Part shown: piece by piece, positions 26,830 through 36,022 of the stretch | How positions within the stretch are numbered: the stretch's first letter is position 1 | Layout of the letters: every line of letters starts with the position of its first letter | Origin: Nostoc sp. C052 | GTDB taxonomy: Bacteria > Cyanobacteriota > Cyanobacteriia > Cyanobacteriales > Nostocaceae | Length of the DNA stretch: 64,000 bases | Reading direction: 5' to 3' | Assembly (NCBI RefSeq): GCF_013393905.1 | Contig: NZ_CP040272.1 | Coordinates: 6,643,501-6,707,500 of the forward strand | Notes under the pieces: generated by a model | What the model was told of the DNA's origin: nothing | The model's input: the letters and a program-made list of their open reading frames with translations, nothing else | Database searches by the model: none | Translations under genes and position numbers: made by a program

Positions 26830-29163
26830 ATGTCAGAAGCAATTGACAAGAAATCTTTGAGTGAACGTGATATTTGTACAAAGTACATTACACCTGCTCT
26901 AACTAATCGGGCATGGGATATCAACACTCAGATTCGTGAGGAAGTGACGCTGACAAAAGGTAGGGTGATTGTTAGGGGTAAGCTTGCTAGTCGAGGTGAG
27001 CAGAAACGCGCTGATTATGTGCTGTATCACAAACCCGGTGTACCACTGGCTGTAATTGAAGCTAAAGATAATAATCACAGTGTCAGTGCGGGGATGCAAC
27101 AAGCGATCGCAACTGGTGAACTAATTGATGTACCATTCATCTTTAGCTCTAATGGCGACGCTTTTATGATGTGCGATCGCACAATTACCGAAGGACAGCG
27201 AGAGCGAGAAATCCCCCTTGAGCAGTTCCCGACACCGCAGGAACTTTGGCAAAAATACTGTGATTGGAAGGGAATTGACTCGGAGATTCAGCCGATTGTT
27301 GCTCAAGATTACTACCCCAGTCCTGATAAAAAACAGCCACGCTATTATCAACAGATTGCCATTAATCGCACAATTGAAGCGATCGTAAAAGGACAAAACC
27401 GCATTCTGTTAGTAATGGCGACGGGTACAGGTAAGACTTTTACAGCTTTTCAGATTATCTGGCGGTTGTGGAAATCGGGGGCGAAAAAGCGTATCCTGTT
27501 TTTGGCAGATCGGAATATTTTGGTTGACCAAACTAGAGTCAATGACTTTAAACCCTTTGGCTCAAAAATGACCAAAATTCAGAAGCGACAGATAGATAAA
27601 TCTTATGAAATTTATCTATGTCTCTATCAGGCAGTAACGGGAAATGAAGAGGCGAAAAATATTTATCGCCAATTTTCTCCAGATTTTTTTGACTTAATTA
27701 TCATAGATGAGTGCCATAGAGGAAGTGCTAATGAGGATTCCGCATGGCGAGAAATTTTAGAATATTTTAGAAATGCTACGCAGATTGGCTTGACAGCTAC
27801 CCCAAGGGAAACAGAAGAAGTTTCTAACAGCCTTTATTTTGGCGAGTCACTTTTTACCTATTCACTCAAGCGAGGGATTGAAGATGGTTTTTTAGCTCCC
27901 TACAAAGTGATTCGGATTGATTTAGATAAAGACTTGAGCGGATGGAAACCAAAGCCAGGTCAACGGGATAAGTATGGTAAACCAATTCCCGACCAAGTAT
28001 ATAATCAACGAGATTTTGATAGAACTCTGGTGCTAGAGAAGCGCACTGAGTTAGTTGCACGGATTATTTCTGATTATCTTAAATCAAGCGATCGCTTTGC
28101 CAAAACTATCATTTTTTGTGAGACGACTGACCACGCAGAACGGATGCGGGTGGCGTTGGTAAATGAGAATGCTGATTTGGTGGCGGGTAATAGCCGCTAT
28201 ATTATGCGAATTACTGGGGATGATGCTCAGGGTAAGGCAGAATTGGATAATTTCATCGATCCAGAAAGTAAATACCCCACGATTGTTACTACCTCTGAGT
28301 TGCTGACGACGGGTGTTGATGCTAAAACCTGCAAATTGATTGTTTTAGACCAGCGCATCCTGTCAATGACCAAATTTAAGCAAATTATTGGTCGCGGGAC
28401 TCGCATTGATGAAGACTATGGCAAAATGTTCTTCACAATTATGGACTTTAAAAAAGCGACAGAGTTATTTGCTGACCCTGATTTTGATGGCGATCCTGTA
28501 CAAATTTATCAGCCTAAGCCAGCTGATCCCATTGTTCCGCCTGATGCTGGAGACGATGAGGTAGTTATAGATGATGGCGAAATTAGCCGCAAGCAAACGC
28601 GGGATAGGTATGTAATTGCAGACGAAGAGGTGTCTATTGCTTTTATTCGAGAGCAATACTACGGCAAGGAGGGTAAGCTGATTACGGAATCGATTAAAGA
28701 CTATACTCGCAAAACAGTTAGTCAGGAGTATGCCTCATTAGATGCTTTCTTGAAGAAATGGCACTCTACGGAGCAGAAGCAGGCTATTATCCAAGAGTTA
28801 CAAGAGTTGGGTGTACCTTTGGAAGCTTTAGAAAAAGAGATTGGTAAGGATTTTGACCCCTTAGATTTAATTTGTCATGTTGTCTTTGACCAACCGCCAC
28901 TAACTCGCAGAGAAAGAGCAAACAATGTCCGCAAGCGTGACTATTTTAACAACTATGGCGAACAAGCCAGAACGGTTTTAAATGCTTTGTTGGATAAGTA
29001 TGCTGATGAGGGAATTGAAGATATAGAAAGTCTTGATGTGTTAAAGGTTCAACCAATCAGCGATTTAGGCACTCCGTTAGAGATAATTAGTATTTTCGGT
29101 GGTAAGCAAGCTTATTTACAAGCTTTGTCTGTTCTCAAAGAAGAATTATATCGAGTATCTTAA
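26830..29163 (+). CDS. hsdR: Type I restriction enzyme R subunit (EcoEI-like)
   Basis: The 777-residue protein has an N-terminal nuclease region with RADYVLYHKPG and VIEAKDNNHS (PD-(D/E)XK type, near residues 62-85). A superfamily-2 helicase/translocase follows with MATGTGKTFTAF near 197 (motif I) and IIIDECHRGS near 292 (motif II), then GLTATPRE and GRGTRIDED (motif VI). The C-terminal part contacts the methylase. It cuts DNA lacking the host modification after ATP-driven translocation. It leads a four-gene segment with a HEPN-like gene, hsdM and hsdS, all transposon cargo. Confidence 0.93.
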   Translation: MSEAIDKKSLSERDICTKYITPALTNRAWDINTQIREEVTLTKGRVIVRGKLASRGEQKRADYVLYHKPGVPLAVIEAKDNNHSVSAGMQQAIATGELIDVPFIFSSNGDAFMMCDRTITEGQREREIPLEQFPTPQELWQKYCDWKGIDSEIQPIVAQDYYPSPDKKQPRYYQQIAINRTIEAIVKGQNRILLVMATGTGKTFTAFQIIWRLWKSGAKKRILFLADRNILVDQTRVNDFKPFGSKMTKIQKRQIDKSYEIYLCLYQAVTGNEEAKNIYRQFSPDFFDLIIIDECHRGSANEDSAWREILEYFRNATQIGLTATPRETEEVSNSLYFGESLFTYSLKRGIEDGFLAPYKVIRIDLDKDLSGWKPKPGQRDKYGKPIPDQVYNQRDFDRTLVLEKRTELVARIISDYLKSSDRFAKTIIFCETTDHAERMRVALVNENADLVAGNSRYIMRITGDDAQGKAELDNFIDPESKYPTIVTTSELLTTGVDAKTCKLIVLDQRILSMTKFKQIIGRGTRIDEDYGKMFFTIMDFKKATELFADPDFDGDPVQIYQPKPADPIVPPDAGDDEVVIDDGEISRKQTRDRYVIADEEVSIAFIREQYYGKEGKLITESIKDYTRKTVSQEYASLDAFLKKWHSTEQKQAIIQELQELGVPLEALEKEIGKDFDPLDLICHVVFDQPPLTRRERANNVRKRDYFNNYGEQARTVLNALLDKYADEGIEDIESLDVLKVQPISDLGTPLEIISIFGGKQAYLQALSVLKEELYRVS

Positions 29164-29285
29164 TAATCCTAAAGATTATTTGAAATAGTAGCAATAATAT
29201 TTCAATGATTAGGCTAAATAAATGAGATATATTAATATATTTTTTGTAAATTTAAAATTTGTATTATTAGCAATAGTAAATTTTT

Positions 29286-29918
29286 ATGAATCCGTATTTG
29301 ATTGATACAAAATATGCAGCAAGTAATATTATTGATTTAATCATGCACGATGAAAGAGACCTTGAAAAAGCAGAGGAAAGAAAACGCCAAATTTATGAGG
29401 AATTAAAGCTTTCTTATGAAAGATTTTATGCGGGAGATATGTCAGATGATATCAGCCCAATGCAAGTTCAGTATGAATACGTTCAATTGATGAAGTACTC
29501 AGAGAGATTAAGTGAGCAAGAGAAACACTTAATTGCTCAGATGGAATGCTTGAAAAATTTAATAGATGTTAAATTATTTGCTGTATCATCTCTTTGCGGT
29601 GCGTTACTTCAAATAGCTAAACAAGGAATTTCAATTGTACATAGAGGTTTAGGAAATTGCCCTGATGGTAGAGGTATAGGTAATGAAGTTTTAAAAAATA
29701 TAATTTGGCAAGCACGAAATCAATCAATACACTATGAGGAAGGTAACTTTAGACTACCAGTCCAGCAATGCTTTCAAAATTTGGAAGCTTATTTTGGAAA
29801 TGAATTTTCATTAAGCCTACACTCTAACGAAAATTTTGCACAAAAAATAGTTATAAACATTCTTGGTTGGAATGACTATCAAGTGTATGAATACGATATG
29901 ATTTCTATTCTAGGTTAA
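29286..29918 (+). CDS. HEPN-like protein inserted in the restriction-modification operon
   Basis: The 210-residue protein has a long helical N-terminal part (coiled, rich in Glu, Lys and Arg). In the C-terminal half, WQARNQSIHYEEGN contains R144-N145-X3-H149, the RX4-6H signature of HEPN RNase or toxin domains. There is no ATPase domain. It sits between hsdR and hsdM, a position that recalls the HEPN anticodon nuclease PrrC kept silent inside a type I R-M locus. A guard role is inference; the motif alone is what I see. The gene is AT-rich compared with hsdR and hsdM, suggesting a separate origin. Confidence 0.6.
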   Translation: MNPYLIDTKYAASNIIDLIMHDERDLEKAEERKRQIYEELKLSYERFYAGDMSDDISPMQVQYEYVQLMKYSERLSEQEKHLIAQMECLKNLIDVKLFAVSSLCGALLQIAKQGISIVHRGLGNCPDGRGIGNEVLKNIIWQARNQSIHYEEGNFRLPVQQCFQNLEAYFGNEFSLSLHSNENFAQKIVINILGWNDYQVYEYDMISILG

Positions 29919-29949
29919 TTCTGCCAATCGGCGATCGCAGTCTCATATT

Positions 29950-31392
29950 ATGTCAATCAGCACTACAATTAAGACTATTCAAGATATCATGCGGAAGGAT
30001 GCGGGCGTTGATGGTGACGCGCAACGCATTAACCAGTTAGTTTGGATGATTTTCCTCAAGGTTTTTGATGCCCGTGAAGAAGAATATGAACTGTTAGAAG
30101 ATAATTATAAATCTCCGATTCCTGAAGGTTTGCGTTGGCGGAATTGGGCAGCAGATTCCGAAGGTATCACTGGAGATGGTTTACTAGATTTTGTAGATAA
30201 TGCTTTATTTAAAACCCTCAAAGAACTGAGAACTACGGCAATTGATGCGCGTGGGCAGATGATTGGTAAGGTGTTTGAAGATGCCTACAACTATATGAAA
30301 AATGGCACTCTCATCCGCCAAGTAATTAATAAGCTCAACGAAGTTGATTTTAATAAAAAAGACCAGAAAAAACAGTTTAGCGAAATTTACGAGAAAATTC
30401 TCAAGGATTTGCAGAGTGCGGGAAATGCCGGAGAATATTATACTCCCCGTGCGGTAACAAAGTTTATTGTAGATAGAATCAAGCCGCAATTAGGGGAAAT
30501 TGTATTTGACCCAGCTTGCGGTACAGGTGGCTTTTTAACGGCAGCAATTGATTACATTCGCCAACATTTTCAAAGTGCTGATGTACCAGAAATTCTGCAA
30601 CGGACGATTCGCGGAACTGAGAAAAAGCCGTTACCTTTTAACCTTTGTGTAACGAATCTGATTTTACATGGTATTGATGTACCGTCAGCAGAACATGATA
30701 ATACTTTGGCACGACCATTGCGCGATTATAGTCCTCACGAACGGGTGGATGTTATTATCACTAATCCGCCTTTTGGTGGGATGGAAGAAGATGGAATTGA
30801 GGACAATTTTCCCGCTACTTTCCGCACGCGAGAAACGGCAGATTTATTTCTGGTGCTGATTGCTCATTTACTCAAAGAAGGCGGTAGAGGTGCAATAGTT
30901 CTGCCAGATGGTACGCTGTTTGGGGAAGGTGTGAAGACGCGGATTAAAGAAAAACTGCTGCAAGATTGCAATCTCCATACAATTGTTCGCTTACCCAATG
31001 GCATATTTAGTCCCTACACAGGTATTAAAACTAATCTGCTATTTTTCAGCAAAGGGGAACCAACAGAAACGATTTGGTATTATGAACACCCTTACCCAGC
31101 AGGTTATAAATCATACTCGAAAACTAAGCCGATTCGCTTTGAGGAGTTTGCACCGGAGCAAGAATGGTGGGATAACCGCGAGGAAAATGAATTTGCTTGG
31201 CAAGTTTCAATTGCAGATTTAAAGGCGAATAGTTACAACCTAGATATTAAAAATCCTCATAAAGTTGATGTAGAACACGCTGATTTAGATGAGATGTTAG
31301 CAGAGCATCAGAAACTCATGGCAGAGTTGGGTGATGTGCGGAGTAAGTTGAAATTTGAGTTGATGGAAGCGTTGAAAAGAGATGAAGCTTGA
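29950..31392 (+). CDS. hsdM: Type I restriction-modification methyltransferase subunit
   Basis: The 480-residue protein has the HsdM N-terminal helical domain and then the adenine-methylase motifs: FDPACGTGGFL near residue 186 (motif I, SAM binding) and ITNPPFGG near 271 (motif IV, NPPF). It transfers a methyl group to adenine and, with HsdS, forms the modification enzyme; with HsdR it forms the restriction complex. Its stop overlaps the start of hsdS by 11 bases. Confidence 0.95.
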   Translation: MSISTTIKTIQDIMRKDAGVDGDAQRINQLVWMIFLKVFDAREEEYELLEDNYKSPIPEGLRWRNWAADSEGITGDGLLDFVDNALFKTLKELRTTAIDARGQMIGKVFEDAYNYMKNGTLIRQVINKLNEVDFNKKDQKKQFSEIYEKILKDLQSAGNAGEYYTPRAVTKFIVDRIKPQLGEIVFDPACGTGGFLTAAIDYIRQHFQSADVPEILQRTIRGTEKKPLPFNLCVTNLILHGIDVPSAEHDNTLARPLRDYSPHERVDVIITNPPFGGMEEDGIEDNFPATFRTRETADLFLVLIAHLLKEGGRGAIVLPDGTLFGEGVKTRIKEKLLQDCNLHTIVRLPNGIFSPYTGIKTNLLFFSKGEPTETIWYYEHPYPAGYKSYSKTKPIRFEEFAPEQEWWDNREENEFAWQVSIADLKANSYNLDIKNPHKVDVEHADLDEMLAEHQKLMAELGDVRSKLKFELMEALKRDEA

Positions 31393-33085
31393 AAGTTTTT
31401 TTGAAAATTTTGAATTGTTGACTGATGCGCCAAATACAGGTGAAAAGTTACGAGAAATAATTTTGCAACTTGCCCCTCAAGGTAAGCTTGTACCTCAAAA
31501 TCCCAATCATGAACCTGCATCAATATTGCTTCAAAGAATCGACGTTGAAAGAAAAAAGTTAATTAATGAAGGAAAGTTGAAAGAGATTAAACTGCCTATC
31601 ATTACACAAAGTGATAGCCCATATCTATTACCTTCAGGTTGGGAATGGGTAAGACTGGGAAATGTAGTTACTTTTATAGGAGGTAGCCAACCACCAAAAA
31701 ACAAATTTGTTTTTGAAGAGAGAGAAGGATATACAAGATTAATTCAAATTAGAGATTATAAGACTGATAATTTTAAGACTTATGTTCCTAATGAGTTTGT
31801 TAATCGTCCTTGTAATCAAGAAGATGTGATGATAGGTAGATATGGCCCACCAGTTTTTCAAATTCTAAGAGGTTTAACAGGAACATACAATGTTGCTTTA
31901 ATGAAGGCTGAACCAATAGAATCATCAGTAACTAGAGATTATCTATTCTATCTTCTGCAAGAACCAAGAATACAGAAAGTAGTAGTTTATGAGTCTGAAA
32001 GGACAGCTGGTCAAACAGGCGTTAGGAAAGAATTATTAAATTCATTTATTGTGGGATTACCACCCCTTATTGAGCAAAGTCTTATTGTTGCTAAGGTTAA
32101 ACAACTCACTGTTTTATGTGAGGAAATCGAAAAACGGCAGCAACAAAGGCAGAAGAGCATTGTGAGGATGAATGAGAGTGTGATCGCTCAACTCCTCTCC
32201 TCCAAAAATCCCGATGAATTCCGCCAACACTGGCAACGCATTTGCAATAATTTTGACTTACTTTACAGCATTCCTGAAACAATTCCTAAACTGCGTCAGG
32301 CGATTTTGCAATTAGCCGTGCAGGGTAAACTTGTGCGTCAAAATATCAGTGATGGATGGGGTTTAGTTCTTTTACAAGAAATCGCTATATATAAAGAAAC
32401 ACTAATAAAAGAAGGCAAAATTAAGAGAGCCTTATTATCTCCAATCGCCAAAAATGATATTGATTTTAATATTCCAGATAATTGGATATGGACAAGATTC
32501 GGTGAGGTTATTCTAGATATTGAAGCAGGAGCAAGTCCTCTATGTGATATGCGTCCCAAGATTGATGAGGAATGGGGAGTTATTAAAATAAGTGCCGTTT
32601 CATGGGACAAATATAATCCTAATGAAAATAAAGCTCTGCCTATTGGAGTAGAGCCTAAAAAGGAATATGAAATCAAAGCTGGTGATTTCTTAATGTCTAG
32701 GGCAAATACTAACTTGCTAGTTGGTAAAAGTGTAATTGTTGAGGATACACCACCTCGATTATTGATTAACGATAAAACACTTAGAGTATCTTTCCCAAAT
32801 TTAGTAGATAAAAGATTCTTTAATCTCTACAACAACAGTTTAATAGCAAGAAAATATTACGCTGGGCAAGGCACAGGAACTAGTAATTCAATGAAGAATA
32901 TTACAAGAGAGCAAATTCGTAATCTACCTGTTCCCCTTCCACCACTTGCAGAACAAAAACGGATTGTAGAGAAGTGCGATCGCCTGATGTCTCTCTGCGA
33001 TACCCTAGAAGCCAAATTGAAACAAGGGCGAGACAGTAGCGAGAAACTGATGGAAGTAGGAGCAAAGCAAGTTTTAACAGCTTAA
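31382..33085 (+). CDS. hsdS: Type I restriction-modification specificity subunit
   Basis: The 567-residue protein has two target-recognition domains. Each is preceded by a conserved segment (LLPSGWEWVRLGNVV near residue 82, and FNIPDNWIWTRFGEVI in the second half) and followed by a coiled-coil spacer. The first domain ends GLPPLIEQSLIVAKVKQL and the second PLPPLAEQKRIVEKCDRL, the usual HsdS junctions. A second LRQAILQLAVQGKLVRQN copy matches an earlier LREIILQLAPQGKLVPQN. It reads a split DNA target. The start lies inside the end of hsdM. Confidence 0.93.
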   Translation: MKLESFFENFELLTDAPNTGEKLREIILQLAPQGKLVPQNPNHEPASILLQRIDVERKKLINEGKLKEIKLPIITQSDSPYLLPSGWEWVRLGNVVTFIGGSQPPKNKFVFEEREGYTRLIQIRDYKTDNFKTYVPNEFVNRPCNQEDVMIGRYGPPVFQILRGLTGTYNVALMKAEPIESSVTRDYLFYLLQEPRIQKVVVYESERTAGQTGVRKELLNSFIVGLPPLIEQSLIVAKVKQLTVLCEEIEKRQQQRQKSIVRMNESVIAQLLSSKNPDEFRQHWQRICNNFDLLYSIPETIPKLRQAILQLAVQGKLVRQNISDGWGLVLLQEIAIYKETLIKEGKIKRALLSPIAKNDIDFNIPDNWIWTRFGEVILDIEAGASPLCDMRPKIDEEWGVIKISAVSWDKYNPNENKALPIGVEPKKEYEIKAGDFLMSRANTNLLVGKSVIVEDTPPRLLINDKTLRVSFPNLVDKRFFNLYNNSLIARKYYAGQGTGTSNSMKNITREQIRNLPVPLPPLAEQKRIVEKCDRLMSLCDTLEAKLKQGRDSSEKLMEVGAKQVLTA

Positions 33086-33155
33086 TAGTGAGTTTTAGAA
33101 AAATTTGGAGTATATTTGTACTCTTAAGTAAAAATACGAGATTGAGTATCATCCA

Positions 33156-34049
33156 GTGTCCTTCATTGCTGAAACTCCAAAGATAATCACGCTCAAAGTC
33201 CCAACCTTCAACGATGACAAAGAAGACTTCATTCGGATGTTTGGACTTTGGCAGCAAATCAGAGGAACCGATACACCAAAAATTCTCTTCGATTTTTCGG
33301 GCTGTTGCTTTCTTCGCCAAAATGCTGTGGCGTTTTTGGGTGGTTTAGCTCGCCTTATTCAAGCCCGTGGGTGTCAAGCTATCTTTGCTTGGGAAACCCT
33401 TCAAGACGGTATTAGAAGCAACCTTGCACAAAACGGTTTTCTCTATGCCTTTGGAGAAAATCAGCAAGGTTGGCAAGGTAATTCTATACCCTACAGGGAA
33501 GACCCTGACTATAATATCGACATTATAATGAGTTACCTTGAATCAAAATGGCTTGGACGTGATTGGATAGAAGTGAATCAGACTATCAAAGACAAAATTA
33601 TTTGTACTGTTATGGAAATCTATAGCAATGCTTTTGAGCATGGGCTATCGGATATTGGTGTATTCAGCTGTGGACAGCGTTATCCAAACCTGAATACACT
33701 AAAGCTGACTGTGATTGACTTTGGTATTGGGATTCCAGCTAACGTGCGCCAATTCCTTCAAAATAACAGTATGTTAGCGAAAGATGCTTTAGAGTGGGCA
33801 TTTCAACCAGGTAAGACAACCCGATCCAGTAGAATATGCGGAGGTACTGGACTGGATTTACTAAAAAAATTTGTAAAGAGTAAACAGGGTAAAATAGAGG
33901 TCTACAGCCATGATGCTTATGGTTTGATTGACGAAAATCAGGAAATTTACCAGAGCGCACCAACTTTCTTTGAGGGAACTTTAATAAATATCACCATTAA
34001 ATGCGATGTAAATCACCATAACTTTACAGAAAATGAAGTATTATTCTAG
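33156..34049 (+). CDS. STAS-GHKL ATPase protein, first gene of a three-gene cassette
   Basis: The 297-residue protein has an N-terminal STAS-like region (about 8-105, with ILFDFSGCCFLRQNAVAFLG). A C-terminal histidine-kinase-like ATPase follows: EIYSNAFEHG near 153 (N box), VIDFGIGIP (G1 box) and GGTGLDLL (G2 box). No phospho-accepting His domain is present, so it looks like an anti-sigma-type or MutL/GHKL-type switch. The start is GTG 33156. A DUF4325 gene follows after 30 bases and a PIN nuclease gene 2 bases later, suggesting one functional unit in the transposon cargo. I do not know a named system with this exact set. Confidence 0.75.
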   Translation: MSFIAETPKIITLKVPTFNDDKEDFIRMFGLWQQIRGTDTPKILFDFSGCCFLRQNAVAFLGGLARLIQARGCQAIFAWETLQDGIRSNLAQNGFLYAFGENQQGWQGNSIPYREDPDYNIDIIMSYLESKWLGRDWIEVNQTIKDKIICTVMEIYSNAFEHGLSDIGVFSCGQRYPNLNTLKLTVIDFGIGIPANVRQFLQNNSMLAKDALEWAFQPGKTTRSSRICGGTGLDLLKKFVKSKQGKIEVYSHDAYGLIDENQEIYQSAPTFFEGTLINITIKCDVNHHNFTENEVLF

Positions 34050-34079
34050 TACAAAGGTTCTAATAGGGGTTTTAGAGCC

Positions 34080-34424
34080 ATGAAATACAAAATCTATGAA
34101 CTGATTGGCGAAAACTGCATGAGCCAGCAGGCTGGGCAAAAAATCTATGATTTAATTCATCCTCAACTTCAAGCAGGAAAGCCAGTAGAGCTAGACTTTG
34201 CTGGCGTAAGAAGATTTTTGACTGTGTTTTTCAATTTTGCTATTGGTCAGTTATTGCGTGATATCAAAGCTGAAGACCTGGATCGGCTTCTAGTTTTGTC
34301 TAACCTCAGTCCTCTTGGTCAACAGACTTATGATGATGTGATTGAGGATGCAAAGCGTTATTACTCAGATGAGCAGTATCATAAAGCCGTAGATGAAATG
34401 GTTCTTGAACAATCTGCCTGTTAG
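34080..34424 (+). CDS. STAS-like DUF4325 protein
   Basis: The 114-residue protein has the STAS-like DUF4325 pattern: PVELDFAGVRRFLTVFFNFAIGQLL resembles the strand-turn-helix of anti-sigma antagonists with the usual phospho-Ser position altered. It is a likely binding partner of the upstream GHKL ATPase. It lies 30 bases after that gene and two bases before the PIN gene. Its function outside this setting is unknown. Confidence 0.75.
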   Translation: MKYKIYELIGENCMSQQAGQKIYDLIHPQLQAGKPVELDFAGVRRFLTVFFNFAIGQLLRDIKAEDLDRLLVLSNLSPLGQQTYDDVIEDAKRYYSDEQYHKAVDEMVLEQSAC

Positions 34425-34426
34425 TC

Positions 34427-35041
34427 ATGACAGTTAACTACACCATAAAAGCAGATGTCATTGACATCGCCACTGATTCCCCCCAAAAAGGGGATATTTT
34501 TTTAGTTGATACAAATGTCTGGTACTGGCTAACATATCCTCCAGCAAGTTTGTCTCTGACTGCGTATCAGAGCAACTATTCAAACTACATCACAGACACT
34601 TTTACAGCAGGTGCCACTCTCTGCTGTTCTGGCTTATCGCTGGCCGAACTAGCTCATATTATTGAAAGAGAAGAAAAAAGGCTATCATCTTATCGTTCCA
34701 GCAGTATTAACAATAAAGAATACCGCCACAACTACCCTTCAGAACGAACTAAGGTTGTTTCTAGAGTAAAAGCTGCATGGAATCGAGTCAAGAACATCTA
34801 TGCTCTTCAAATTAGTGTCGAACTCGATGAAAACACTGTAAATAATGCTTTAACTCAGTTCAGTACTCAGTGTTTGGATGGCTATGACCTGTTCATTCTG
34901 GAATCTATGAAACAGGAGTCAGTAAACAAAATTATTACTGATGATGGCGATTATGTGACAGTGCCAGGAATTCAGGTATTTACAGCTAATCCAGGAGCGA
35001 TCGCCGCAGCTACAAATCAAGGCAAACTTATAACTAGGTAA
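34427..35041 (+). CDS. PIN-domain nuclease, third gene of the cassette
   Basis: The 204-residue protein carries the PIN acidic set: D28 in FLVDTNVWYW, E74 in SLAELAH, D154 in GYDLFILES and D172 in IITDDGDY. These would bind Mg2+ or Mn2+ and cut RNA. PIN proteins are usually toxins, but no short antitoxin stands beside it in the classic VapBC order; instead the ATPase and DUF4325 genes are upstream. The product would be about twice as long as a typical VapC because of an inserted basic segment (about 82-125). Confidence 0.78.
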   Translation: MTVNYTIKADVIDIATDSPQKGDIFLVDTNVWYWLTYPPASLSLTAYQSNYSNYITDTFTAGATLCCSGLSLAELAHIIEREEKRLSSYRSSSINNKEYRHNYPSERTKVVSRVKAAWNRVKNIYALQISVELDENTVNNALTQFSTQCLDGYDLFILESMKQESVNKIITDDGDYVTVPGIQVFTANPGAIAAATNQGKLITR

Positions 35042-35127
35042 GCATTGCCCTAACAAACTGCCAGAATTCATACAGCAGTTACTCGCATCTTCAAAACCCA
35101 TCAAAATGCGATCACTTCGTTAACAAA

Positions 35128-35292
35128 TTACGATTTTGGTGGAATTTTCCCGTCATTCTGAGCTTGTTTAATCGCTCGTTTCACAATTAACACCGCCATT
35201 TGAGACAAAGAACGCTCCTCTGCATCAGCCAAAAATTGCAGGGCTTCTTTGTCTTCTTCTTCCATATAAAGAGTTACAGTTACTTTTCCCAT
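35128..35292 (-). CDS. Small ribbon-helix-helix-type protein
   Basis: This 54-residue gene is read on the minus strand from ATG 35292 to TAA 35128-35130. The product has an N-terminal strand (MGKVTVTLYMEEED), then two helices (LQFLADAEERSLSQMAVLI and VKRAIKQAQN) with the layout of RHH/CopG DNA-binding proteins, many of which are antitoxins or plasmid repressors. A palindrome just upstream (35311-35339) is a probable operator. It is convergent with the PIN gene and divergent from the 35465 gene. Confidence 0.6.
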   Translation of the reverse strand: MGKVTVTLYMEEEDKEALQFLADAEERSLSQMAVLIVKRAIKQAQNDGKIPPKS

Positions 35293-35310
35293 TTCATCAT
35301 CATAAGCGAT

Positions 35311-35339
35311 TTAGTGTGTTTTTAGTTTAAACACACTAA
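35311..35339. promoter_or_regulatory. Palindromic operator-like sequence
   Basis: TTAGTGTGTTT at 35311-35321 pairs with AAACACACTAA at 35329-35339, and ACACACT is repeated again at 35341-35347. It lies 19 bases before the start of the minus-strand RHH gene and upstream of the forward gene at 35465. Autoregulation by the RHH protein is likely but inferred. Confidence 0.6.
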
Positions 35340-35394
35340 AACACACTGTTTAACATAAAAACACTTTATTTTAGCGTATAATTACTGATAAGTC

Positions 35395-35436
35395 AAAAGC
35401 CAGCCATCAACTTTCTCAGGGCGGATGCTGGCTTTT
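35395..35436. promoter_or_regulatory. Leader hairpin ahead of the gene at 35465
   Basis: AAAAGCCAGC at 35395-35404 pairs with GCTGGCTTTT at 35427-35436. The stem of 10 bp has a 22-base loop. The RBS AGGAGA at 35451-35456 follows. A very similar hairpin precedes the gene at 36425, so it may be a shared attenuator or leader element. Confidence 0.55.
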
Positions 35437-35464
35437 GGCCCCCATATCACAGGAGACATTTTCC

Positions 35465-36022
35465 ATGTTAAAGCCTGTTAGCTACAAAACAGATCAACAC
35501 AGAGCTTATCAACAAGCTTTAGATGATTTCGGCATCACAGAATTACTGGCAAAACTCAACAACTACTCTGATGCTGACTTTGATAGTGCCTGGATACAAC
35601 TTCAGCAGCAAGAAATAGAAAGTCTAGCTGCGATTCTGATTTCTCAATTAACTTACAGCCTCAATGGTAAGTTGATTGCTGCTTATCTCAATCTCATCCG
35701 GCACACTAACCAAGATATAGCCCCAAGCTTGATTAACCTCAAATGTCCAGACTCATCTATTGAGCTTCCTGTCAACTTTCCAGATGTAGCAAAGACACCC
35801 AGATTTTTATATGGCGATTGCTTGCGTTGGCTCTCAACTGAAAGTGATACTGACTGGGGTATTGTCATTGGTAGATTTTATAGCTTTGCTTGCGATCGCT
35901 GCTGCTGGAGTTGGTGCTACCTGATTTGGTTGAGCAAAGATAGCCCCAGTGCTGCTTGGACATCTGCCGATATTGCTTGGGAAGAGGATTTAGAACCAAT
36001 CAGCGAGGAAACAGACTTATGA
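35465..36022 (+). CDS. Unknown protein of the transposon cargo
   Basis: I take ATG 35465 as the start because AGGAGA lies 8 bases upstream. The product has 185 residues, starts MLKPVSYKTDQHRAYQQALD and has helical repeats. It ends in an acidic tail (EEDLEPISEETDL). A Trp- and Cys-rich stretch FACDRCCWSWCYLIWLSKD lies near the C-terminus. I do not recognise the family. Its stop overlaps the ATG of the next gene (ATGA at 36019-36022), so the two are co-translated. Confidence 0.65.
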   Translation: MLKPVSYKTDQHRAYQQALDDFGITELLAKLNNYSDADFDSAWIQLQQQEIESLAAILISQLTYSLNGKLIAAYLNLIRHTNQDIAPSLINLKCPDSSIELPVNFPDVAKTPRFLYGDCLRWLSTESDTDWGIVIGRFYSFACDRCCWSWCYLIWLSKDSPSAAWTSADIAWEEDLEPISEETDL

